Counted from the stretch's first letter, positions 28,184 to 36,827 are shown. The stretch: 64,000 bases of DNA from Paracoccus sp. M683 (GCF_007096355.1 NZ_VKDF01000003.1:1-64000); one strand, 5' to 3'. The notes: a model not told the origin generated them from the letters alone. Made by a program: numbers and translations.

Positions 28184-28921
28184 ATGTTCGATTTGACGGG
28201 AAAGACAGCGCTGGTGACGGGCGCGTCGGGTGGTATCGGCGGCGCGGTGGCCGAGGCGCTGCATGCGGCGGGCGCCACGGTGGCGCTGTCGGGCACGCGC
28301 GAGGCGCCGCTGCGCGAGCTGGCTGACAAGCTGGGCCAGCGGGCGCATGTGGTGCCCGCGAACCTGTCCGATCCGGCGGCGGTGGATGCGTTGCCCAAGG
28401 CTGCGGCCGAGGCGATGGGCTCGGTCGATATTCTGGTCAACAATGCCGGGATCACCCGCGACAACCTGTTCATGCGCATGTCCGATGACGAATGGGCGCA
28501 GGTATTGGAGGTCAATCTGACCAGCGCCTTTCGGCTGTGCCGGGGCGTGTTGCGGGGCATGATGAAGGCCCGGTGGGGGCGGATCGTGAATATCACCAGC
28601 GTTGTCGGCGCGACCGGCAATCCGGGGCAGGGGAACTATGCCGCCGCCAAGGCCGGTCTGGTGGGCATGTCGAAATCGCTGGCCTATGAGGTGGCAAGCC
28701 GTGGCATCACCGTGAACTGTGTCGCGCCCGGCTTTATCGAGACGGCGATGACGGACAAGCTGAACGATCAGCAGAAATCCGCGATCCTGGGCCAGATACC
28801 CGCCGGTCGGATGGGCGGGGCGGGCGATATCGGCGCGGCTGTGCTGTATCTGTCCAGTGCCGAAGCCGGCTATGTCACCGGGGCCACCTTGCATGTGAAT
28901 GGCGGCATGGCGATGATCTGA
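28184..28921 (+). CDS. fabG: 3-oxoacyl-ACP reductase
   Basis: A 245-residue short-chain dehydrogenase that reduces 3-oxoacyl-ACP with NADPH. The cofactor motif TGASGGIG (residues 12-19), NNAG (86-89) and catalytic tetrad N111, S139, Y152, K156 are all present. MFDLTGKTALV was chosen as start because GAGGGCAGGG lies directly upstream; the earlier in-frame ATG falls in the intergenic hairpin region. Confidence 0.95.
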   Translation: MFDLTGKTALVTGASGGIGGAVAEALHAAGATVALSGTREAPLRELADKLGQRAHVVPANLSDPAAVDALPKAAAEAMGSVDILVNNAGITRDNLFMRMSDDEWAQVLEVNLTSAFRLCRGVLRGMMKARWGRIVNITSVVGATGNPGQGNYAAAKAGLVGMSKSLAYEVASRGITVNCVAPGFIETAMTDKLNDQQKSAILGQIPAGRMGGAGDIGAAVLYLSSAEAGYVTGATLHVNGGMAMI

Positions 28922-28959
28922 GACGCCGGGTGCGATCACGTCGTCGCGACGAATGCGGG

Positions 28960-28987
28960 TTGCATGAGGCCCATGCAGTGCTATATC
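28960..28987 (+). promoter_or_regulatory. Promoter of acpP
   Basis: TTGCAT (28960-28965) and TATATC (28982-28987) are separated by 16 bp in the 173-bp gap between fabG and acpP. A separate strong promoter for acpP is expected because ACP is among the most abundant proteins. Confidence 0.5.
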
Positions 28988-29094
28988 CCGGCGGCAAGGC
29001 CGATGGGGAACCGCCCTCGGCTGTTGATGCGTCCTGTGGTCCTGACCTGGGCGTGACACATTTGGGCGGATGCCCGCGAAAATGAGGAAGTGAC

Positions 29095-29328
29095 ATGAGC
29101 GATATCGCTGATCGCGTGAAAAAGATCGTTGTCGAGCACCTGGGCGTCGACGAAGACAAGGTTGTCGAGTCGGCTTCGTTCATCGACGATCTGGGTGCCG
29201 ACAGCCTCGACACCGTCGAGCTGGTGATGGCCTTTGAAGAAGAATTCGGGATCGAGATCCCCGATGACGCCGCCGAAACCATCCAGACCTTTGGCGATGC
29301 GGTCAATTTCATCAAGGGCGCCGTCTGA
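29095..29328 (+). CDS. acpP: Acyl carrier protein
   Basis: A 77-residue acidic four-helix ACP. The phosphopantetheine attachment serine is S37 in [14 protein letters not shown]. It carries growing acyl chains for fatty acid, lipid A and other syntheses. A strong terminator follows at 29362-29396. The usual neighbour fabF is not the next gene. Confidence 0.97.
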   Translation: MSDIADRVKKIVVEHLGVDEDKVVESASFIDDLGADSLDTVELVMAFEEEFGIEIPDDAAETIQTFGDAVNFIKGAV

Positions 29329-29361
29329 TCGCAGACAGGCATCTTAAGCTAGAATGCGATT

Positions 29362-29396
29362 TGGCGTTTTTCGTTTTCGAAAGGCGCCATTTTTTC
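29362..29396 (+). terminator. Terminator of acpP
   Basis: TGGCGTTTTTCG and CGAAAGGCGCCA form a 12-bp stem (two G-U pairs) with a TTTT loop, followed by TTTTTTC. It cleanly separates acpP from the metalloprotease gene. Confidence 0.85.
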
Positions 29397-29465
29397 TTGC
29401 CGGCGGGCGATTTCTGCCTGCGGTAGTGCTAATGTTGATACAGGTTGCAGACAGGGAATGAGTGT

Positions 29466-31040
29466 ATGCCTTATGTGAGCGATTTCACCGCGCTGACGAC
29501 GGGCCAGTCGCGCTGGAACGCGACGGATAAATTGGGAACGGGAACGGTGGTGACATACACCTTCCTCGATTCCGGCGAGTTGCCCAGCCTTTGGGAACAT
29601 CCCGCCGCCGTGCCCTATTACAGCAACCGCTATGTTTCGATGGACAGCAGCCAGCGGGCGGCCGTCAACAGGGCGCTGAACGAATATGGCTCGAAATCGG
29701 GGCTGCATTTCGTCGAGGTCGATGACCCGGCGAATGCCTCGGTTCAGATCCTGGCCAACCAGACTGGCGACCCGAACATGACGTCCTGGGCCTATTTCCC
29801 CGAGACATCCAGCTTCGACGGCGATGTCTATCTGAACAGCGTCTATGTCACGATGAGCTATAGCGCCTCGCAAAGCTGGTCGCAGGACTGGTCGCGGGGT
29901 AGTTCGATCTATACCGTTCTGGTGCATGAGATCGGCCATTCCATCGGCCTGGAACATCCCCATGACGGGATAGACAACAAGCTGCTGGATCCGCAGTTTG
30001 ACAGTCATTACTATACCATCATGTCCTATAACTGGCAGTGGGCGGGTTGGGACAGCGGGCGGTCGCGCGATACGCTGGCGACGCTTGATCTTCAGGCCAT
30101 CAGGTATCTTTACGGCGCGGATCAGGGCTTTGCCGCCTCCTGGCGGTCGGGCGGACAGTTCCTGGCGATCACGGGCGGGGCGGGCAATGATCAGATCGCC
30201 ACGGGCCGCGCCCCCAGCCTGATGCAGGGTGGACTGGGCAATGACCGGCTGACCGGGGCGCAGTTCAACGACACCCTGGAAGGCGGCGATGGCGCCGACC
30301 AACTGGATGGCGGGGCCGGGAATGACCGGATCGTGGGCGGGAACGGGCGTGACGTTCTGCTGGGCGGCGGCGGCGATGATCTGCTGGCCGGCGGCGTCGG
30401 TGATGACCGGATGATGGGCGAGGTCGGGATGGACCGGTTGTTCGGTGCCAGCGGCAATGACCAGATGGACGGTGGCGCAGGTGGCGACCGGATGTTGGGC
30501 GAGGATGGCAATGACATCCTGAAGGGGCGGGCGGGGTTCGATTCGCTGTATGGCGGCAAGGGTGGTGACAAGCTGTCTGGTGATGGCGGCAGTGACCAGT
30601 TGTTCGGTGACTATGGCGGCGACAGGCTGGATGGCGGCGATGGCAATGACCAGTTGAATGGCGGGCTGGGCATCGACCGGCTGCTGGGCGGGCTGGGCAA
30701 CGACCTGCTGTTCGGTGGTGGCGGCAATGACACGCTACAGGCCGGCGCCGGGCGGGATACGCTGAACGGCGGTACCGGCGAGGATCTGCTGACGGGCGGG
30801 GCAGGGGCGGATGTCTTTGTCTTCCGCGGCCCTGTCGGAACGGACCGCATCCTTGACTGGCAGGACGGCATCGACCGGATCTCGCTGGAAGGCCGGAACG
30901 GGTTCGACAGCTTTGCCGATGTTGCTGCGCTTGCGGTGCAGCGTGGTAATGACGTGGCCATCGTGCTGAACGCCAATTCGACGATCATCATCGAAGATAC
31001 CTTGCTGGCCCAGCTGGATGCGGGTGACTTCATCCTGTGA
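29466..31040 (+). CDS. RTX metalloprotease, serralysin (M10B) type
   Basis: A 524-residue predicted secreted zinc protease. The catalytic domain (about 10-225) has the zinc motif HEIGHSIGLEH (H154, E155, H158, H164) and Met-turn IMSY at 185-188. Residues about 232-455 are some 22 consecutive RTX nonapeptides (GGxGxDxLx), which fold as a calcium-binding beta-roll. The last residues (QLDAGDFIL) resemble type I secretion signals. No signal peptide and no HlyBD/TolC-type genes are nearby, so an exporter elsewhere is needed. It stands between acpP and a sulfotransferase gene, facing the latter; the segment looks acquired, though its base composition does not differ obviously. Confidence 0.92.
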   Translation: MPYVSDFTALTTGQSRWNATDKLGTGTVVTYTFLDSGELPSLWEHPAAVPYYSNRYVSMDSSQRAAVNRALNEYGSKSGLHFVEVDDPANASVQILANQTGDPNMTSWAYFPETSSFDGDVYLNSVYVTMSYSASQSWSQDWSRGSSIYTVLVHEIGHSIGLEHPHDGIDNKLLDPQFDSHYYTIMSYNWQWAGWDSGRSRDTLATLDLQAIRYLYGADQGFAASWRSGGQFLAITGGAGNDQIATGRAPSLMQGGLGNDRLTGAQFNDTLEGGDGADQLDGGAGNDRIVGGNGRDVLLGGGGDDLLAGGVGDDRMMGEVGMDRLFGASGNDQMDGGAGGDRMLGEDGNDILKGRAGFDSLYGGKGGDKLSGDGGSDQLFGDYGGDRLDGGDGNDQLNGGLGIDRLLGGLGNDLLFGGGGNDTLQAGAGRDTLNGGTGEDLLTGGAGADVFVFRGPVGTDRILDWQDGIDRISLEGRNGFDSFADVAALAVQRGNDVAIVLNANSTIIIEDTLLAQLDAGDFIL

Positions 31041-31141
31041 AGGATGCTGACCGGCGGCAGGTTCGGCGGCGATCAGCCGCACGACCCGCCGCCGGTGTCA
31101 GCGATGGCAGGCGTCCGGCGCGCCTGCCCGGTGCCAGTTGA

Positions 31142-31960
31142 TCAGCGGCCCAGCTTGGCGTGAACTTCGTCCATATCGACCTCGCCCAGGGGCATCTTGT
31201 TGTCGGGATCATCGAAGTCATAGCGGAACAGCCGGAAATCGGTGTGATAGATTTCCCAGACCAGATGCCGTGACAGATCGTCGAAATAGTCGCTGACCTT
31301 ATGGGCGCGCTTGGGGCCGTGACCTTCGGATTCGTTAAAGCGCGGCACGTCCTTCACGTCCAGCTTGACGGGCGTTTTGCTGGCATTCAGCACCTTCTGC
31401 ATGCCTTCGTCGAACTTCTCGGTGAAGAATATCTGGTCGTAATGGCCGCCATTGGCGATCAGGGTCGAGATATGGCCCGACATGGACGACCAGTGGATGT
31501 CCGGCTCCATCGGCCGGCGCCAGCGAATCGTGTCACGCGCGAACAGCAGAAAGCGGCGGAAGGACTTGATCTGGTCAAAGTCGAAACCGTCCTCGGGGCT
31601 GCCCACCTCGATCCCGTAGGTCTGGACCAGCTGTGGCACCAGCTTGCCGCGATAGCGTTTGCCATTGCGCTGGATGCCCGCGATCTTGTCGAAAAAGGAT
31701 GACAGGATCCGGGTATAGGGGTTGCGCACGCAGGTGAAGGTCAGCGCCTGGCCGTCATGGACGGCCTGCTCGATCGGCTGCTGGCTGTAATCCTGCGCCC
31801 ATTTGTGTAGCCCTTCGGTCGAATCATGTATGTCGCCATCGAAATAGCGGCCATGATCGGAATAGAACATGACCTGCCCGATGGACGAGCACGCGCATTT
31901 CGGCACGACCCGATAGATCATGCTTTCGCTTTCCGTCATCCAGACGCCGGGAAACCCCAT
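31142..31960 (-). CDS. Sulfotransferase family 2-like protein
   Basis: A 272-residue protein resembling carbohydrate sulfotransferases (Sulfotransfer_2). The 5'-phosphosulfate loop of PAPS is seen as RVVPKCACSSIGQV (residues 17-30), with C in place of the usual Thr-Gly, and the 3'-phosphate site as TCVRNPYTRILSSFFDK (76-92; R79, S87). It should transfer sulfate from PAPS to a hydroxyl or amine, probably on a sugar. It is divergent from a GT14-type glycosyltransferase gene (163 bp between starts), suggesting that both modify one cell-surface or exported glycan. No PAPS-synthesis genes lie in the window. Confidence 0.85.
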   Translation of the reverse strand: MGFPGVWMTESESMIYRVVPKCACSSIGQVMFYSDHGRYFDGDIHDSTEGLHKWAQDYSQQPIEQAVHDGQALTFTCVRNPYTRILSSFFDKIAGIQRNGKRYRGKLVPQLVQTYGIEVGSPEDGFDFDQIKSFRRFLLFARDTIRWRRPMEPDIHWSSMSGHISTLIANGGHYDQIFFTEKFDEGMQKVLNASKTPVKLDVKDVPRFNESEGHGPKRAHKVSDYFDDLSRHLVWEIYHTDFRLFRYDFDDPDNKMPLGEVDMDEVHAKLGR

Positions 31961-32123
31961 TTGTAACCTCTTACCTGTCGATCCGGCGGCTGGCCGTCAC
32001 GTGATCCGGCCTTCTTGCCCGTCGGTCAAATTTGTTACAGACAGAAAGCAAATCACCGCGTGGTTTTCAACGCCTTGCGGCAAATGAAGTCAATTAAACA
32101 GTTACAGGAAGGCGCAAGACCCC

Positions 32124-33701
32124 ATGGCCCGGATTGCCTTCATCCTGCTGGCCCATAAGGAACCCGAAGCCGTCATCCAGCAGGCCCGCCGCCTGACGGC
32201 CACCGGGGACTATGTCGCGATCCATTTCGACGGACGGTCGAAAGCCGCTGATTTCGCCATGATTTCCACGGCTTTGGCCGATAACCCCTCGGTCGTGTTT
32301 GCCCGCCGCAGACATAAATGCGGCTGGGGTGAATGGTCGCTGGTCGCCGCCACGCTAGAGGCCCTGCGCGCCGCCAATGGCGCTTTTCCGCTGGCCACGC
32401 ATTTCTACATGCTGTCGGGCGATTGCATGCCGATCAAATCGGCCGAGGAGGCGCATGAATTCCTGGACGGTCAGAATTGCGACTTCATCGAAAGTTTCGA
32501 TTTCTTCGCAAGCGACTGGATCAAGACCGGAATCAAGGAAGAACGGCTGTCGCGCTATCACCTGTTCAACGAGCGCAAGCGCAAGCGGCTGTTTTATGCC
32601 AGCCTCGCCTTGCAACGGCGGTTGAACATCCATCGCAGCCCGCCAGCCGATATCCGTATGATGATCGGCTCGCAATGGTGGTGCCTGCGCCGGTTGACGA
32701 TCGAGCAGGTGTTGAATTTCTGCGATACCCGGCCTGACGCGATGCGTTTTTTCTCGACCACCTGGATCCCGGACGAGACCTTCTTTCAGACCGTCGTGCG
32801 CCATGTCGTGCCGCGCAACCAGATCCGCAGCCGCACGCTGACCTTCCTGATGTTCACCGATTACGGCATGCCGGTGACCTTCTATAACGACCATTACGAT
32901 CTGCTCGTCTCGCAGGATTATATGTTCGCCCGCAAGATCAGCCCCGAGGCGACCGGCCTGAAGGAACGGCTTGGTGCGCTGTGGCAGGCCAAGGGCAAGC
33001 GTTTCGCGCGCTCGACCGAGGGGCCGGGCCTGTTTCGTTTCCTGACCGGGCGTGGTCGGGTGGGGCGCCGCTTTGCCCCGCGTTTCTGGGAAGGCGATAC
33101 CGGCCTGGGGCGCCGCAACGTGCTGCATGTGATCGTGGCAAAGAAATGGCATCTGGCGAAACGGCTGACCCAGGCCATACGCGACCGCACCGATATTCCG
33201 GCCGTGGACTACCTGTTCAACGAGGATCAGGCCAGTCTGCCCGATCTGGGCGGCGCCGAGACGACGCTGGCCAAGCGCCAGCGCCACCGCCGCGCCTTGC
33301 TGCGGCTGCTGTTCGACCAGTTCGAATCGCGCCGTATGGTGATCTGTCTCGATCCGTCGGCCCTGCCGCTGCTCAGCGATTTCACCGCCGACCGGGCGGC
33401 CACCCGGATCCTGCTGATCGACAGTGAATTTGACGACGACTATGTGCGCGGCCATATCGGCCGGGTCGGGCTGGCCGGGCAGCATACCTCGGCCGAGCTG
33501 ATTGAACGTATCCTGCCGACCGTGCGCGCCGACCTGGAGGACGAGGTCGAACGGCTGCGCGACATGGATTTCGCGCATTTCCAGACCATTTCGCGCGCGC
33601 AGGGTCAGGCGGGTAATGCCGTGGCGCTGGCGGCCTTTCTGGACGTGCCGCCCGAGATCGCGCAGGAACTGGCCGAGACGCCGCATCTGCTTGACGACTG
33701 A
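32124..33701 (+). CDS. GT14-like (beta-1,6-GlcNAc/xylosyl-transferase-type) protein with C-terminal DUF5928-like domain
   Basis: A 525-residue protein. Residues 1-about 260 match the Branch/GT14 fold of core-2 N-acetylglucosaminyl- and xylosyltransferases: AFILLAHKEPEAV, FDGRSK, WGEWSLVAATLEAL, YMLSGDCMPIK, GSQWWCL and the acidic PDETFFQT. The remainder (about 290-520) is a domain found only fused to such enzymes in alphaproteobacteria (DUF5927/5928 type). No membrane segment or signal peptide is seen, so it acts in the cytoplasm. Donor and acceptor are unknown. In eukaryotes this family starts or branches glycosaminoglycan-like chains, and a sulfotransferase gene lies next to it here. Confidence 0.82.
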   Translation: MARIAFILLAHKEPEAVIQQARRLTATGDYVAIHFDGRSKAADFAMISTALADNPSVVFARRRHKCGWGEWSLVAATLEALRAANGAFPLATHFYMLSGDCMPIKSAEEAHEFLDGQNCDFIESFDFFASDWIKTGIKEERLSRYHLFNERKRKRLFYASLALQRRLNIHRSPPADIRMMIGSQWWCLRRLTIEQVLNFCDTRPDAMRFFSTTWIPDETFFQTVVRHVVPRNQIRSRTLTFLMFTDYGMPVTFYNDHYDLLVSQDYMFARKISPEATGLKERLGALWQAKGKRFARSTEGPGLFRFLTGRGRVGRRFAPRFWEGDTGLGRRNVLHVIVAKKWHLAKRLTQAIRDRTDIPAVDYLFNEDQASLPDLGGAETTLAKRQRHRRALLRLLFDQFESRRMVICLDPSALPLLSDFTADRAATRILLIDSEFDDDYVRGHIGRVGLAGQHTSAELIERILPTVRADLEDEVERLRDMDFAHFQTISRAQGQAGNAVALAAFLDVPPEIAQELAETPHLLDD

Positions 33702-33720
33702 CCGACAGGGAACCCGAACC

Positions 33721-34101
33721 ATGGCTTATGACTATGACGACCAGAACATCTTTGCCCGCATCCTGCGCGGCGAGATTCCGAACAGCACCGTGGCCGAGAA
33801 CGATTACGCGCTGGCCTTCCGCGACATTTCACCCAAGGCACCCACGCATGTTCTGGTGATTCCCAAGGGCCGCTATGTCAGCTTTGACGATTTCGCCGCC
33901 AATGCCTCGCCCGAGGAAATCACCGGCTTCATGCGCCTGTGCGCCCAGGTCGCGCAGGCCGAGGGCGTGTCGCTGGATGGCGGCGCGGGTTTTCGCGCCA
34001 TCACCAATGCCGGTCCCGATGGCGTGCAAGAGGTGCCGCATTTCCACCTGCATATCATGGGCGGGCGGATGATGGGGCCGATGGTGATGCTGCGCGATTA
34101 G
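33721..34101 (+). CDS. HIT-family nucleotide-binding protein
   Basis: A 126-residue histidine-triad protein of the HINT branch. The triad H107-x-H109-x-H111 lies in VPHFHLHIMGG near the C-terminus, and the N-terminal DDQNIFARILRGEIP is typical. HINT proteins hydrolyse adenosine phosphoramidates and related AMP conjugates. It starts 19 bp after the glycosyltransferase stop and could be co-transcribed. Confidence 0.93.
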   Translation: MAYDYDDQNIFARILRGEIPNSTVAENDYALAFRDISPKAPTHVLVIPKGRYVSFDDFAANASPEEITGFMRLCAQVAQAEGVSLDGGAGFRAITNAGPDGVQEVPHFHLHIMGGRMMGPMVMLRD

Positions 34102-34217
34102 GGCTGCGCATGCGCGAAGGGCAATAGGCCAGGGCTCACGGGGCGCAGGGCACGGCTCTGATGCCGCAGCCCGGCCGTCGCCGCTGGCTTTCTGCCTTCG
34201 CCGTCGATTCGGCGTGG

Positions 34218-34246
34218 TTGCACGGCATGGCCGTTTCGTCTAAGTC
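34218..34246 (+). promoter_or_regulatory. Candidate zinT promoter
   Basis: TTGCAC (34218-34223), 17 bp, TAAGTC (34241-34246), directly against the Zur-type operator. The -10 is weak, so placement is tentative. Confidence 0.3.
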
Positions 34247-34247
34247 A

Positions 34248-34275
34248 AAAATGTTATGTAATAACATAGCATTTT
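34248..34275 (+). promoter_or_regulatory. Zur-type operator upstream of zinT
   Basis: AAAATGTTATGT and ACATAGCATTTT are complementary at 11 of 12 positions around a 4-bp AATA centre. An AT-rich dyad with ATGTTAT...ATAACAT matches alphaproteobacterial Zur sites, and its position just before a zinc-binding periplasmic protein gene supports zinc-dependent repression. Confidence 0.75.
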
Positions 34276-34297
34276 GACGAACGAAAGGTCGAGGGAC

Positions 34298-35008
34298 ATG
34301 AAATCCGCATTCATCCGCAAGATTGGTGCAGCGACGGTTGCATCGCTGCTGGTTCTGGCAGTTCCGGCCATTGCTGGCGACAGCACGGCCAAGGCACAAA
34401 CCGAACATGGTCATGACCACGCACATGACCACGACCATGGCAATATGCAGGGTCAGGTGGATGGCCGGGCGGCACAGCGGATCGGCAAGGGCTATTTCGC
34501 CGATGATCAGATTGCCGGACGCGACCTGTCGGATTGGGCGGGCGAATGGCAATCGGTCTACCCGCTTCTGCTGGCCGGACGCCTTGATCCGGTGATGGAT
34601 CACAAGGCGGCTCATGGCGAAAAAAGCGCGCAGGAATACCGCAGCTATTACGAAACCGGATACCGGACCGATGTTGACCGCATCACCATCGCCGGCGATC
34701 GTGTGACCTTCCATCGCGCCTCAACCGCGGTCGAGGGGCAATATGCCGCCGACGGGCACGAGATCCTTACCTACAAGGCAGGCAATCGCGGCGTCCGGTT
34801 CATCTTTCAGAAGATTGGCGGCGATGCTCTGGCGCCGCGATTCATCCAGTTCAGCGATCACCGCATCGCGCCGGCCAGGGCCGATCACTATCACCTTTAC
34901 TGGGGCGATGACCGGGCCGAGGTTCTGGCCGAACTGACCAATTGGCCGACCTTCTATCCTGCCGGGCTGACGGTGGACCAGATCGTCACCGAAATGACGG
35001 CACATTGA
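34298..35008 (+). CDS. zinT: Periplasmic zinc-binding protein ZinT
   Basis: A 236-residue ZinT/YodA protein. A signal peptide (1-26, ...VPAIA|G) precedes a His/Asp-rich stretch at about 37-48 (EHGHDHAHDHDHG), then the calycin-like YodA domain beginning LSDWAGEWQSVYPLL and ending GLTVDQIVTEMTAH. It buffers zinc in the periplasm and hands it to ZnuA under zinc limitation. The ATG with GAGGGAC upstream was chosen over an in-frame TTG inside the operator. A Zur-type box lies directly upstream. No znuABC is nearby. Confidence 0.93.
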   Translation: MKSAFIRKIGAATVASLLVLAVPAIAGDSTAKAQTEHGHDHAHDHDHGNMQGQVDGRAAQRIGKGYFADDQIAGRDLSDWAGEWQSVYPLLLAGRLDPVMDHKAAHGEKSAQEYRSYYETGYRTDVDRITIAGDRVTFHRASTAVEGQYAADGHEILTYKAGNRGVRFIFQKIGGDALAPRFIQFSDHRIAPARADHYHLYWGDDRAEVLAELTNWPTFYPAGLTVDQIVTEMTAH

Positions 35009-35021
35009 ACAGGGCGCGGGT

Positions 35022-35471
35022 TCAGCGCTGCGGCCGCTGCGCCGCGAATTCGGCCATCAAGGCCGGGATCTGATCGGTCGGCGGGAATTGCGGATAGGCA
35101 TGAACCGCCCCGATCGTGACCCAGGGCAGCTTTTCGTCCAGCCAGCATTCGATGAAAGGTTTCTCGACCGCGGCACCGTCCAGCATGGTGCTGCGGATAT
35201 TGATCAGCGGGCCAAGGAAATCGGCGCGGGTAAAGGCCCAGCTCAGGCAGCTGGCGCAGCAATGATGCTGCAAATCGCCCTGCAAACCACCCAGCAACGT
35301 CTCGCCCTCGATGGTGACGACGTCCTGATGATAGAGACTGCTCAGCGAAAAGGCACTGGCGGTCATCCGCTGGCAGCCGGTGCAATGGCACGCCATGGTC
35401 AGCATCGGCCGACCCCGAACCATCAACCGCACCGCGCCACAACGGCATCCGCCCGTCAATTCCTCCATCAC
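35022..35471 (-). CDS. GFA-family (CENP-V/GFA) zinc protein
   Basis: A 149-residue protein with the GFA zinc-binding cysteine pattern: GGCRCGAV near the N-terminus, ACHCTGCQR about residues 27-35, and CCASC in the centre, coordinating two zinc ions. Some family members bind glutathione and speed S-hydroxymethylglutathione formation, but most are of unknown role. It is transcribed with the upstream ABC ATPase gene (1-bp gap) and converges with zinT. Confidence 0.88.
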   Translation of the reverse strand: MMEELTGGCRCGAVRLMVRGRPMLTMACHCTGCQRMTASAFSLSSLYHQDVVTIEGETLLGGLQGDLQHHCCASCLSWAFTRADFLGPLINIRSTMLDGAAVEKPFIECWLDEKLPWVTIGAVHAYPQFPPTDQIPALMAEFAAQRPQR

Positions 35472-35472
35472 C

Positions 35473-36423
35473 TCACCCCCGCGTCAACTCAACGAACACA
35501 TCCTCAAGGTCCGGCGCCTCGATCCCGACATCGACAATCGGCACGCCCGCACCGCGCAGCGCATCCAGCAACTGATCGGCCCTGATCTGCGAGGGTGGAT
35601 AGCTGATCGCCAGCCGCCCATCCGTCCGCCATTCGGCCCGCGCGCCATGGGGCAGGGCAGGCAGGTCCACGCGGCCGCCCGCGTCGATGATCATGGTCTT
35701 GCCATCCATCCGCCCCAGCAAAGCCGAGGTCGGCGCCTGCACCACCACCTGCCCGTGATTGATGATGGCGATCTCGTCGCACATCTGTTCGGCTTCCTCC
35801 AGGTAATGCGTGGTCAGGATGATGGTCATGCCCGCCTCGTTCAACCGGCGCACATTGGCCCACAGCATCTCGCGCAAGCCGATATCCACGCCCGCCGTCG
35901 GCTCATCCAGCACCAGCACATTGGGACGATGGACCAGCGCCTTGGCCAGCAGCAGACGCCGCTTCATCCCGCCCGACAGGTTGCGGGTATAGCTTTCGGC
36001 CTGATCGGTCAGCCCGACCAGCGCCAGCAATTCATCGGTCCAGCGCTCGGCCTTTGGCACACCATACAGCCCGGCCTGAACCTCAAGACTGGCGCGGGGG
36101 GTAAAGAACGGGTCGATGTTCAACTCCTGTGGCATCACCCCGATGGCGGCACGCGACTGGCGCGGGTTCACATCCTGGTCAAAACCCCAGATGACAACCT
36201 GTCCGGCGCTCTTGTTCACCAGCCCCGCCAGAATGTTGATCATCGTCGACTTGCCGGCCCCGTTCGGCCCCAGCAGGCCAAAGATGCTGCCCTCGGCAAT
36301 CGCCAGATCGACGCCCTTCAACGCCTCTTTCGGCGCCTGCCTGCCGGTCGCGGCATAGGTCTTGCGCAGCCCGCTGATTTCAATCGCATTGCGACCGGTT
36401 TTCTGGCCAACCCCGTCTGGCAT
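35473..36423 (-). CDS. ABC transporter ATP-binding protein
   Basis: A 316-residue ATPase of the DrrA/YadG-like export type. Walker A GPNGAGKST, Q-loop MPQE, signature LSGGMKRR, Walker B VLVLDEPT and switch His in LTTHYLEEAEQMCD are all intact; about 80 C-terminal residues form the usual extension. No permease gene is adjacent: the next gene downstream is the GFA gene. The second ATG (36423) was preferred because GGGGGA abuts the first one (36432) with no spacing. Substrate is unknown. Confidence 0.87.
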   Translation of the reverse strand: MPDGVGQKTGRNAIEISGLRKTYAATGRQAPKEALKGVDLAIAEGSIFGLLGPNGAGKSTMINILAGLVNKSAGQVVIWGFDQDVNPRQSRAAIGVMPQELNIDPFFTPRASLEVQAGLYGVPKAERWTDELLALVGLTDQAESYTRNLSGGMKRRLLLAKALVHRPNVLVLDEPTAGVDIGLREMLWANVRRLNEAGMTIILTTHYLEEAEQMCDEIAIINHGQVVVQAPTSALLGRMDGKTMIIDAGGRVDLPALPHGARAEWRTDGRLAISYPPSQIRADQLLDALRGAGVPIVDVGIEAPDLEDVFVELTRG

Positions 36424-36491
36424 CGCGCGCATTCCCCCGCTAATATCAGCGTCAGCTAACCCGGTTTGCAGCCAAAGCTCAAGGAACGGAC

Positions 36492-36692
36492 ATGAGTGCC
36501 ACGCCCGCCCACAAGGCGCCCGAGACCGAAACCGTCACCCGCTGGAAAGTGTCCTGCGATGGCGACGAACTGGCCGGTCTGGGCCATCCCCGCGTCTGGC
36601 TGGCGATCCCGCGCGATACGGGCTGGGTCGAATGCGGCTATTGCGACAAGCGTTTCGTGATCGACCGCGACCACGCCCATGACGACCACTGA
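36492..36692 (+). CDS. CHCC-type zinc-finger protein (NDUFS6-like)
   Basis: A 66-residue protein with the CHCC zinc site C22, H32, C48, C51 ([11 protein letters not shown]). This is the bacterial counterpart of the NDUFS6/13-kDa accessory subunit of respiratory complex I, present in alphaproteobacteria. A His/Asp tail (HAHDDH) ends it. It is divergent from the ABC ATPase and precedes polA. Confidence 0.88.
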   Translation: MSATPAHKAPETETVTRWKVSCDGDELAGLGHPRVWLAIPRDTGWVECGYCDKRFVIDRDHAHDDH

Positions 36693-36699
36693 TCACGGC

Positions 36700-36760
36700 T
36701 TCTTTCTTGGCTAAATACCCTGGGGGAGGTTCCGCAGGAACCGGGGGCAACGCCCCCAAT
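36700..36760 (-). repeat. Repeat copy with GC hairpin between the zinc-finger gene and polA
   Basis: Read on the minus strand, a GGGGGC-GTT-GCCCCC hairpin (about 36745-36760) is followed by CCCCCAGGGTATTTAGCCAA and GAAAGAAG. This is the same hairpin-core order as the copies at 10115 and 44543, but in the opposite orientation. Confidence 0.55.
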
Positions 36761-36827
36761 GCCACCCCCTTTGCCTCTGCCCCCGCTTCATGCCAAAACG
36801 GACCCCGAACAGAAGGGGACCACCGAC

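Noticed and set aside
34274..34297. TTG start for zinT at 34274
   Set aside because: It lies within the Zur-type operator, and the ATG at 34298 has a proper binding site and directly begins the signal peptide.
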